Shown here: piece after piece, positions 41,430-49,446 of the stretch | Layout of the letters: each line of letters opens with the position of its first letter | How positions within the stretch are numbered: position 1 is the stretch's first letter | From: Pyrinomonadaceae bacterium | Lineage (GTDB): Bacteria; Acidobacteriota; Blastocatellia; Pyrinomonadales; Pyrinomonadaceae | Direction of reading: 5' to 3' | Length of the DNA stretch: 64,000 nt | Assembly (NCBI GenBank): GCA_019694395.1 | Contig: JAIBCC010000006.1 | Location: 1-64,000 of the forward strand | Notes under the pieces: generated by a model | Told to the model about the DNA's origin: nothing | Seen by the model: the letters and a program-made list of their open reading frames with translations, nothing else | Database searches by the model: none | Position numbers and translations under genes: made by a program

Positions 41430-44014
41430 AGAACGAAATTTTTGTAGGGGCGATGGCTTGTCCTCGCCCGTCCCGTAATTTTGCTCAACGCGGGCGACCA
41501 CAAGGGATCGCCCCTACAATTGTTCTTTTTTTCGTTTTCCTTTCCACAATTTCCGCTCAAAACTTTTCGATTGTTTCTGCTAAGAAAACTGCTGATATTG
41601 TCATTTCTAATAATGATTTCAAGGTTGTCAAAATCGCCGCCGAAGCGTTGGCAAATGATATTCAATTAATTTCCGATAAACGTCCTAAAATCATAAACGA
41701 ATTTGCTAAAGACTCAATCATTATTGGGACTTTGGGCAAAAATGAATTGATCGAGAAATTGATTCAAGAAAAAAAACTTGATGTTTCTACCATTCAAAAT
41801 AAACGCGAATGTTTTTTAATTACAAAAGCTGCCGATAATTTCGTTATCGTCGGAAGCGATAGACGCGGAACGGCTTACGGAGTCTTTGAACTCTCAAAAA
41901 GGCTGGGCGTTTCTCCTTGGGTTTGGTGGGCGGATGTATTGCCCGAAAAAAGAAAAACTCTTTCAATTTCCGCAAAAAACATTTTTGGGAAAGAGCCTTC
42001 CGTCAAATATCGCGGCATTTTCCTCAATGACGAAGATTGGGGCTTAAATCCCTGGGCGGCGAAAACTTTTGAACCGGAAATCGGCAATATCGGTCCAAAA
42101 ACTTACGCTAAAATCTTTGAACTTTTGCTTCGTCTGAAAGCCAATACTTGTTGGTCAGCGATGCACGAAGTTACCAAACCTTTCAATTTCATCGGAGGAA
42201 ATGCCCAAACCGCTGATCATTATGCAATCATTATGGGCAGCTCGCACGCCGAACCGATGCTCAGAAATAATGTCGGTGAGTGGAAAGATGACAAAGAAAA
42301 ATATAACTTTGTCAGTAATGAAAAAGGTGTCACAGAATATTGGGAAGAAAGGGCAAAATCGAATGGAAAGTTTGAAAATATCTACACGCTCGGAATGCGC
42401 GGAATTCACGACAGTCCGATTCAAGGCACAAAAAATCAAGCCGAACGCATTCCCGTTTTAGAAAAAATCATCCAAACTCAGCGCAATTTGTTGACCAAAT
42501 ACGTTAATTCCGACATCGAAAAAGTTCCGCAAATTTTCTGCCCATACAAAGAAGTTTTGGCAGATTACCGCGCCGGATTAAAAGTTCCCGAAGATGTGAC
42601 AATCGTTTTTCCCGATGACAATTTCGGCTATATTCGTTATTTTCCAAATGCAAGCGAACAAAGGAGAAAGGGTGGTTTCGGCGTTTATTATCACCTCTCG
42701 TATCTTGGTCGTCCGCTTTCATATTTGTGGTTGGAAACAACTCCGCCGGCTTTAATTTTTGAAGAAATGCCGAAGGCTTACAATAACGGAATGCGTGATT
42801 TTTGGATGCTCAACGTTGGCGACATTAAACCTGCTGAAATCGGTATCGATTTTTTTATGCAGATGGCTTACGATGCCGAAAAATGGACGATAAACAACCA
42901 AAATCAATTCTTAAAAGATTGGGCAACACGCGAATTCGGCGAAAAGGATGCAGATGAAATTGCTGATATAATGGACAAATATTACCGACTCGGATTTCAG
43001 CGCAAACCTGAACATCTGCAATGGTATTTGCCGAAGGAAACACCTCGCAAAAGTGATTTAAACGAAACAGAGATTTTGCAAAGGCTGAAGGATTACACTA
43101 ATTTGAGAAAACGAGCTGAAGCAGTTTACGCTAAAATTTCACCGGTAAAAAAAGACGCTTTTTACGAACTCGTTTTGTATCCGGTTCGTTCGGCTCAACT
43201 TACTAACGAAAGATTTTTTGCCGCTGAACTTGCGACATATTACAAAGAACATTTTTGGGTTGAAGCTGCATCCTGGGCAAATCGTTCGGTAGTCGCCAAT
43301 AATGAAATTAACAGCGAAACAGATTATTTCAACAACAAAATACAGGACGGAAAATGGCGTTTTATAATGTCGCCGGAAATGGGCGAAGGTCAGTGGAAAT
43401 CAATGCGAAGCACTCCGCCTAATATTTCGCTGGCTGATTTTGAAACCTTGAGCCCGAATTATACAAAAGCTCCAAATAAACAAATTAACATTCAAAACAA
43501 AGGAATTATTTCTATCGAAGCCGAGCATTTTACTAAACAAAATGAAGTAAATGGATTCTCGTGGCAAGTTATTAAAGGACTTGGAAAAACGGGCGATTCG
43601 GTGACTGTTTTTCCCCAAAAAGCCAAAACTTTTTCAAACGATGCACCGAGTCTTGAATATAAATTTAATGTTTCCGATTCTGACGATTTTGAGGCAAATT
43701 TTTATCTGATTCCGACTCAACCTTTAGTTCCCGGCAATGGTTTACGCTTTGCTGTTTCGATTGATAATGAAGAACCGCAAACCATTGCAGTTGATAAGGA
43801 TGCGGAAGTTTCTTCAACAAAATGGTCATACAATATTTTGAATCAAATAACCATCGGAAAAACAAAATTCAACTTGACCAAAGGGACACATTCTCTGAAA
43901 ATCTTTGCAGTTGATACGGGCGTAATTTTGGACAAAATCGTCTTGCATTCCGGCGAATTACCCGTTAGCTATTTTGGTCCGCCCGAAACTAAATCTTTTG
44001 AGGCTAAAAAATAA
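41426..44014 (+). CDS. GH115 alpha-glucuronidase-like enzyme with repeat-invaded signal peptide
   Basis: GH115 family, 862 aa. N-terminal domain with FLITKAADNFVIVGSDRRGTAYGVFELS. Core blocks are SPWVWWADVLP, PSVKYRGIFLNDEDWGLNPWA, NTCWSAMHEV, TLGMRGIHDSPI, TIVFPDDNFGYIRYFP and GVYYHLSYLGRPLSYLW. A C-terminal beta-sandwich begins near IISIEAEHF. These enzymes remove (4-O-methyl-)glucuronic acid from xylan or arabinogalactan side chains. The ATGA overlap with the upstream stop fixes the start at 41426. A 78-bp palindrome lies inside the signal-peptide coding region in frame. Removing it leaves MKNEIFVLFFVFLSTISAQ, a normal signal peptide. Confidence 0.88.
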   Translation: MKNEIFVGAMACPRPSRNFAQRGRPQGIAPTIVLFFVFLSTISAQNFSIVSAKKTADIVISNNDFKVVKIAAEALANDIQLISDKRPKIINEFAKDSIIIGTLGKNELIEKLIQEKKLDVSTIQNKRECFLITKAADNFVIVGSDRRGTAYGVFELSKRLGVSPWVWWADVLPEKRKTLSISAKNIFGKEPSVKYRGIFLNDEDWGLNPWAAKTFEPEIGNIGPKTYAKIFELLLRLKANTCWSAMHEVTKPFNFIGGNAQTADHYAIIMGSSHAEPMLRNNVGEWKDDKEKYNFVSNEKGVTEYWEERAKSNGKFENIYTLGMRGIHDSPIQGTKNQAERIPVLEKIIQTQRNLLTKYVNSDIEKVPQIFCPYKEVLADYRAGLKVPEDVTIVFPDDNFGYIRYFPNASEQRRKGGFGVYYHLSYLGRPLSYLWLETTPPALIFEEMPKAYNNGMRDFWMLNVGDIKPAEIGIDFFMQMAYDAEKWTINNQNQFLKDWATREFGEKDADEIADIMDKYYRLGFQRKPEHLQWYLPKETPRKSDLNETEILQRLKDYTNLRKRAEAVYAKISPVKKDAFYELVLYPVRSAQLTNERFFAAELATYYKEHFWVEAASWANRSVVANNEINSETDYFNNKIQDGKWRFIMSPEMGEGQWKSMRSTPPNISLADFETLSPNYTKAPNKQINIQNKGIISIEAEHFTKQNEVNGFSWQVIKGLGKTGDSVTVFPQKAKTFSNDAPSLEYKFNVSDSDDFEANFYLIPTQPLVPGNGLRFAVSIDNEEPQTIAVDKDAEVSSTKWSYNILNQITIGKTKFNLTKGTHSLKIFAVDTGVILDKIVLHSGELPVSYFGPPETKSFEAKK
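41442..41519. repeat. 78-bp palindromic element inserted in frame in the GH115 gene
   Basis: Terminal inverted repeats TTGTAGGGGCGAT (41442-41454) and ATCGCCCCTACAA (41507-41519) are perfect 13-mers. The stem continues with two mismatches to about 41470/41491 around a loop of about 20 bp. The length is exactly 26 codons, so the reading frame is preserved. The element contributes most of the residues between the N-terminal MKNEIF and the hydrophobic core. No second copy was seen in the window. Confidence 0.88.
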
Positions 44015-44017
44015 ACT

Positions 44018-46633
44018 ATGCGACTAAATTTCAAACGAATTTTCTTGGGGTGTGCGCTGATAATTTGCGGTTTATCAACGATTTATGGCAATGAACGAAC
44101 CAATTTTAATGAGAACTGGCGATTTCAAAAAGACGATCCAAAAGGCGCGGAAGGCAAACTTTCTTATGAAAAAATAAAGGATTGGATCCGTTCAACCGGA
44201 AACGAATATGTTTTGACTTCCAATGCGGTCAAAAGTGATCGTCCAACGGGAAATTTAGGCGAAGATGTTATTTATACTCAAACTAATTTTGATGATTCAG
44301 GCTGGCGCAGCTTGAATTTACCCCACGATTGGGCGATTGAAGGCGATTTTATCCGCGAATTACCGGGCGAAACGGGCAAACGTCCATTTGCCGGAATCGG
44401 TTGGTATCGCAAACATTTTACCGTTTCAAATTCAGATAAAGGCAAACAAATTTATCTTGATTTTGACGGCGCGATGGCGTATCCGACGGTTTGGCTCAAC
44501 GGCAAATTTGTCGGCGGTTGGACTTATGGCTATTCTTCTTTTCGGCTTGATCTAACGCCATATCTGCAATACGGAAAAGAAAATGTTTTGTCGGTTCGCC
44601 TCGAAAATCCGCCCGATTCTTCGCGTTGGTATCCGGGTTCGGGTATTTACCGCAATGTTTGGTTAGTCAAAACTGCGCCAATTCACGTCGGGCATTGGGG
44701 AACTTATGTTACGACATCCCAGGTTTCAAATTTTTCAGCTAACGTTAAGATTCAGACGACCATCGAAAATTCTTCAAATTCAACTTCAAACATTTTGACT
44801 CAAACAAAAATTTTCATATTGGGTGCAAATGGTCAAAAATTAGGAAAAGCCGTAGCAATTTCAGATAAAAATTCGATAACCGTTACGCCCTTATTAAGCA
44901 CAAACACAGAGGTGAATTTTCAAATCGAGAATCCAAGATTATGGAGTGTGCAAAATCCAAATCTTTATATTGCTGTTACCGAAATTCAGCAAAACGGCAA
45001 AATTATTGACTCTTACGAAACTACTTTTGGAATTCGGACAATCAAATGGGATGCTCAAAAAGGTTTTCTACTCAACGGCAAACGGCTTTATTTACAAGGC
45101 GTTTGCGACCATCACGACTTAGGTGCATTGGGCTCGGCTTTAAATTATCGGGCGTTGCAACGACAACTTGAAATTTTGAAGGAAATGGGTGTCAATGCAA
45201 TTCGCACTTCGCATAATCCGCCCGCGCCGGAACTGCTCGAATTAGCTGATAAAATGGGTTTTGTAGTGATGGATGAAGCCTTTGACTGTTGGGCGAGAGG
45301 CAAAACTAAAAACGATTATCACCTTGTTTTTGCTGATTGGCACGAAAAGGATTGGCGTTCACAATTACGGCGCGACCGCAATCATCCATCGGTTATTTTA
45401 TGGTCAATCGGCAACGAAATCTGGGAACAAGGCACGCCCGAAGGTCACAAAATCGCAGTTGAATTAAGCAAAATTGCTCACGAAGAAGATCCGACTCGTC
45501 CAACTTCTGCCGGAGCAAATGACACTCGTTCAGGCTACAACGGTTTCCAAAAAACAGTTGATGTTTTCGGCTACAATTATAAACCGCTACAATACGAAAA
45601 ATTCCGTCAGGAAAACCCGAATATTCCGCTTTTTGCTAGCGAAACAGCTTCCACAATTAGTTCACGGGGCGAATATTTTTTCCCGGTTGTTGACGACAAA
45701 AGCAAAGGTTTACAGGATTTTCAGATGAGTTCCTACGACCTTTACGCGCCGCCGTGGGCAACTCCGCCGGATTGGGAATTTAAGGGACAAGACCAAAATC
45801 CATTTACAGCCGGCGAATTCGTCTGGACGGGTTTCGACTATCTCGGCGAACCAACTCCTTACGATGGCAAAACCAAGACGATGCCGAATTTGATTGAGCC
45901 GACTCTGAAAAAACAAATCGAAACTGAGCTTGCAAACAAAGGCGAAATTCCACTGCTTTCCCGTAGTTCATATTTTGGAATTGTTGATTTAGCAGGATTT
46001 AAGAAAGACAGATTTTATATTTACCAAGCCCGTTGGCGACCTGATTTGCCGATGGCGCATATTTTGCCGCATTGGAATTGGGCGGAACGTGTAGGACAAA
46101 TTACGCCTGTTCACGTTTATACATCGGGTGATGAAGCTGAGTTATTTTTGAACGGTAAATCGTTGGGAAGGAAAAAGAAAGGGCAATTTGAATATCGTCT
46201 GCGTTGGGATGATGTCGTTTATCAACCCGGCGAATTGAAAGTTGTCACCTACAAAAACGGTAAAAAATGGGCGGAGGATGTTGTGAAAACGACCAATGTT
46301 GCCGCACAAGTTTCAATGAAGGCTGACCGCTCAAATATCAAAGCTGATGGTGCAGATTTATCTTTTATCACGGTCAAAATTACGGATAAAAACGGCTTGA
46401 TGGTTCCCCGTTCCAAAAATTCAATTAAGTTTGAAGTCGAAGGCGCAGGAGAAATCGTCGCCACTGATAATGGCGATGCCACTGATTTGAGCTCATTTCA
46501 GTCCAAAACCCGCAAAGCATACAACGGAATGGCTTTAGTTATCATTCGTTCAACCAAAAAAGGCGGAGTAATAAAACTAAAAGCTGTTTCAGATGGATTG
46601 AAAACTACAGAAATCACGATTTTGAGTAAATAA
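44018..46633 (+). CDS. Beta-galactosidase (GH2)
   Basis: Signal peptide residues 1-24. Classical multi-domain GH2: jelly roll (NENWRFQKDDP, LPHDWAIEGDF, IGWYRKHF), Ig-like domain, and a barrel starting at GKRLYLQGVCDHHDLG. The acid/base is Glu467 in SIGNEIWEQG and the nucleophile Glu542 in FASETAS. It ends in DUF4982/Big-type Ig-like domains (DEAELFLNGKSLGRKKK; ADGADLSFITVKITDKNG). It probably removes beta-galactosyl units from pectic galactan or arabinogalactan, outside the cytoplasm. It starts 4 bp after the GH115 gene. Confidence 0.9.
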   Translation: MRLNFKRIFLGCALIICGLSTIYGNERTNFNENWRFQKDDPKGAEGKLSYEKIKDWIRSTGNEYVLTSNAVKSDRPTGNLGEDVIYTQTNFDDSGWRSLNLPHDWAIEGDFIRELPGETGKRPFAGIGWYRKHFTVSNSDKGKQIYLDFDGAMAYPTVWLNGKFVGGWTYGYSSFRLDLTPYLQYGKENVLSVRLENPPDSSRWYPGSGIYRNVWLVKTAPIHVGHWGTYVTTSQVSNFSANVKIQTTIENSSNSTSNILTQTKIFILGANGQKLGKAVAISDKNSITVTPLLSTNTEVNFQIENPRLWSVQNPNLYIAVTEIQQNGKIIDSYETTFGIRTIKWDAQKGFLLNGKRLYLQGVCDHHDLGALGSALNYRALQRQLEILKEMGVNAIRTSHNPPAPELLELADKMGFVVMDEAFDCWARGKTKNDYHLVFADWHEKDWRSQLRRDRNHPSVILWSIGNEIWEQGTPEGHKIAVELSKIAHEEDPTRPTSAGANDTRSGYNGFQKTVDVFGYNYKPLQYEKFRQENPNIPLFASETASTISSRGEYFFPVVDDKSKGLQDFQMSSYDLYAPPWATPPDWEFKGQDQNPFTAGEFVWTGFDYLGEPTPYDGKTKTMPNLIEPTLKKQIETELANKGEIPLLSRSSYFGIVDLAGFKKDRFYIYQARWRPDLPMAHILPHWNWAERVGQITPVHVYTSGDEAELFLNGKSLGRKKKGQFEYRLRWDDVVYQPGELKVVTYKNGKKWAEDVVKTTNVAAQVSMKADRSNIKADGADLSFITVKITDKNGLMVPRSKNSIKFEVEGAGEIVATDNGDATDLSSFQSKTRKAYNGMALVIIRSTKKGGVIKLKAVSDGLKTTEITILSK

Positions 46634-46635
46634 GC

Positions 46636-48147
46636 ATGAAAAACAATTTACAGAGATTTGTTGTTTCAATTTGGGTAATAAATGCTCTGTTTATTACCCA
46701 AACGCTCATTTTTGCTCAACCGCCGACTCCACCGCGTAAAACCTTGTCTTTACCGAACGGAGCGAAACCGATTCCGAAAGGTAAATACGAACCAAATTGG
46801 GATTCGATCAAGAAAAATTACAAAACTCCGAGTTGGTTTTTGGAAGCAAAATTCGGAATTATGATGCACTGGGGACTTTATTCAGTTCCCGCTTATCAGA
46901 GCGAATGGTATCCGATGCATATGTATAGCAATCCGGGCATCATCAAATGGCATCAGGAACATTTCGGGATGCAGGATAAATTCGGCTACAAAGATTTTAT
47001 TCCGATGTTCAAAGCCGAAAAGTTTAATCCCGATGCATGGGCGGAACTTTTCAAAAAATCAGGGGCAAAATACATCATCCCGACCGCCGAGCATCACGAC
47101 GGATTTGCAATGTATGACAGCGATCTGACCAGATGGGACGCGAAAGATATGGGACCAAAACGCGATTTGATTGGCGATTTATCCAGAGCTGTCCGCAAAG
47201 TTGGTCTGAAATTCGGCGTTTCCAATCATCGAATGGAAAACTGGTCGTTTATGTATCCGAAAGACGTGAATTTGAAAACTGATCTGTTTGATCCCGAATT
47301 CGCCGATTTTTACGGTCCACCGCAAAAGCCTCAAAATGGCGAGGATGTAATGGCTGGAAAAGCCGCTTTTAGTAAAGAATTTTTGGAAGAATGGCTACGG
47401 CGTTGTCAGGAATTAGTTGATAAATATCAGCCTGATATTCTCTGGTTTGATAATGGAATCAATGATCGCGGACTTGATCCAATTAAATTGCGTCTCGCCG
47501 CTTATTACTATAATTCAGCCGAAAAATGGAAAAAAGAAGTTTCATTAAGCACCAAGAGCGATGCTTATCTTTACGGTTCGATAAAAGATTACGAACGCCA
47601 ATCCCGTGCACCAAAAGAAATTACCGATTACCCGTGGCAGGTTGACGATCCCGTTTTGAATCGTTTCGGCTACACCGAAGGCTCGCCAATCGTCAATGTT
47701 GGCACGGTAGTTAATCGCTTAATTGAAAACGTCAGTAAAAACGGCGGTTTACTGCTCAATATTTCTCCCAAAGCCGACGGCACAATTCCCGATAACCAAC
47801 AAAATTTATTGCTCGAAATCGGCAAATGGATGAATGCCAACAGTGAAGGAATTTATGGAACACACGCTTGGACAAAATTCGGCGAAGGTGAAAATGATGA
47901 GCAAAGGTTTCGTTTTACGGTCAAAAAGGGGATTCTTTATGTTTTTGTGATGAACTACAAAGAAACTGATTTGCTTATCAAATCCCTGCCAAACACCATC
48001 GGAAATGTTAAATCTGTTGAGTTATTGGGAAGCAACAATAAATTTAATTTTTCGCAAAATAAGGATGGCTTGAGGATTGATTTTCCTTACGTTCAATTAA
48101 AAGGTCTGCCTTTTGTCTTTAAAATCAAAGGATTAAACTTGAAATAG
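46636..48147 (+). CDS. Alpha-L-fucosidase (GH29)
   Basis: Signal peptide residues 1-28. GH29 blocks: PSWFLEAKFGIMMHWGLYSVPAY, EWYPMHMYSN, GAKYIIPTAEHHDGFAMYDSDLT, KFGVSNHRMENW and PDILWFDNGIND with nucleophile Asp272. The C-terminal beta domain ends in LPFVFKIKGLNLK. 503 aa, usual for the family. It cleaves terminal alpha-L-fucose from plant cell-wall side chains (xyloglucan, rhamnogalacturonan II or arabinogalactan). Only 2 bp separate it from the GH2 gene, so cotranscription is near certain. Confidence 0.92.
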   Translation: MKNNLQRFVVSIWVINALFITQTLIFAQPPTPPRKTLSLPNGAKPIPKGKYEPNWDSIKKNYKTPSWFLEAKFGIMMHWGLYSVPAYQSEWYPMHMYSNPGIIKWHQEHFGMQDKFGYKDFIPMFKAEKFNPDAWAELFKKSGAKYIIPTAEHHDGFAMYDSDLTRWDAKDMGPKRDLIGDLSRAVRKVGLKFGVSNHRMENWSFMYPKDVNLKTDLFDPEFADFYGPPQKPQNGEDVMAGKAAFSKEFLEEWLRRCQELVDKYQPDILWFDNGINDRGLDPIKLRLAAYYYNSAEKWKKEVSLSTKSDAYLYGSIKDYERQSRAPKEITDYPWQVDDPVLNRFGYTEGSPIVNVGTVVNRLIENVSKNGGLLLNISPKADGTIPDNQQNLLLEIGKWMNANSEGIYGTHAWTKFGEGENDEQRFRFTVKKGILYVFVMNYKETDLLIKSLPNTIGNVKSVELLGSNNKFNFSQNKDGLRIDFPYVQLKGLPFVFKIKGLNLK

Positions 48148-48149
48148 TT

Positions 48150-49442
48150 ATGAAACACAAATTTTTAATAATTTTCGTAATTTTGCTGACTTTTATCATC
48201 GGCATAAACGGACAAAGTTTTTCCAAAAAATTCGACTTCGGCATTGGAAAAACCGCCGAAGGTTATGAATCCGTTTCAACTATCAATTCTTACAGCAAAG
48301 AAACAGGTTATGGTTTTGAAGACGTAACCGGAATTACCTGTATTTCCCGCAATGACAAAAACCTTTTGCTCTCAGGGTTTTGCAGTTCCGAAAAACCATT
48401 TTACTTTTCCGTTGCCGTTCCCGAAGGAAATTTTCGTGTCAAAATAACTTTCGGAGACTTTAATGAATCGACCGAAACTACTGTTAAAGCAGAACTCAGA
48501 CGTTTGATGTTAGAAAATGTCGAGACTAAAAAAGGTAAATTCAAAACCGAAACTTTCATTGTCAACGTCCGCCGTCCCGAAATTTCAACAGGCGGAGCCG
48601 TCAAATTGAAAGACCGCGAAAAACTGCTCGAAGCTTGGGCTTGGGACGAGAAATTGACGCTTGAGTTTAACGGTAAAAAACCAAATGTGAACGCTATTGA
48701 ACTCGAAAAAATTGATTCACTTCCAACCGTTTATTTGCTTGGCGATTCTACTGTTTGCGACCAACCAGGCGAGCCTTACGCGAGTTGGGGACAGATGCTG
48801 ACGGCATTTTTTAATAACCAAATTGTGTTGGCAAATCACGCCGAATCGGGCGAATCATTGAAAAGCTCTTTCGGCGCAAAGAGGCTGGAAAAAGTGTTAA
48901 GCGTAATCAAACCAGGTGATTATGTTCTGATCCAATATGCTCACAATGACGAAAAGGAAAAAGGCGACGGAATAGGTGCGATGACGAGTTTTAAGGCAAG
49001 TCTTTTGCAATGGATTGACGCAATCAAAGCAAAAGGTGGAAATCCAATTTTGATAACGCCGATGCACCGCCGGACTTTTGATAAAGACGGAAAAATCACT
49101 AATTCACACGGTGATTACCCAGAAGCAACCCGCCAAGCCGCGAAAGAAAAAGGTGTTCCCTTGATTGATTTAACCGAAATGAGCAAAGACCTTTACGAAT
49201 ATTTTGGCAAGGATGGTTCAGGCGTTCTCTTCAAAGACGGAGACGGCACGCACCACAATAATTTTGGAGCATACGAACTGGCAAAATTGGTTGCAACAGC
49301 TTTGAAACAGCAAAAATTACCGTTATCAAAATATTTAAAGAAAGAGTTCAAACCGCTCGATCCCCAAAAACCTGATTCGCCCGAAAGTCTGAAAATTCCG
49401 GCGAGTCCGAATTATCAAAACACAAAACCTTTAGGAAGTTAA
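48150..49442 (+). CDS. Rhamnogalacturonan acetylesterase with N-terminal binding domain (CE12)
   Basis: Signal peptide residues 1-22. Residues 25-190 form a beta-sandwich resembling a malectin/galactose-binding module (KKFDFGIGKTAEGY, YFSVAVPEGNFRVKITFGD). Residues 192-405 are an SGNH esterase: LLGDSTVCDQPG with Ser200, NHAESGES, QYAHNDE, and DGTHHNNFGA with Asp365 and His368 (standard DxxH spacing). It deacetylates rhamnogalacturonan. This is the second CE12 in the window and differs from the 297-1178 enzyme by its extra N-terminal domain. It ends with a Pro/Ser-rich tail. Confidence 0.88.
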   Translation: MKHKFLIIFVILLTFIIGINGQSFSKKFDFGIGKTAEGYESVSTINSYSKETGYGFEDVTGITCISRNDKNLLLSGFCSSEKPFYFSVAVPEGNFRVKITFGDFNESTETTVKAELRRLMLENVETKKGKFKTETFIVNVRRPEISTGGAVKLKDREKLLEAWAWDEKLTLEFNGKKPNVNAIELEKIDSLPTVYLLGDSTVCDQPGEPYASWGQMLTAFFNNQIVLANHAESGESLKSSFGAKRLEKVLSVIKPGDYVLIQYAHNDEKEKGDGIGAMTSFKASLLQWIDAIKAKGGNPILITPMHRRTFDKDGKITNSHGDYPEATRQAAKEKGVPLIDLTEMSKDLYEYFGKDGSGVLFKDGDGTHHNNFGAYELAKLVATALKQQKLPLSKYLKKEFKPLDPQKPDSPESLKIPASPNYQNTKPLGS

Positions 49443-49446
49443 ACTA

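Noticed and set aside
41426-41530. Frameshift or pseudogene at the GH115 N-terminus
   Set aside because: The odd segment is exactly 26 codons with no stop, and the rest of the protein is intact, so an in-frame insertion explains it better.
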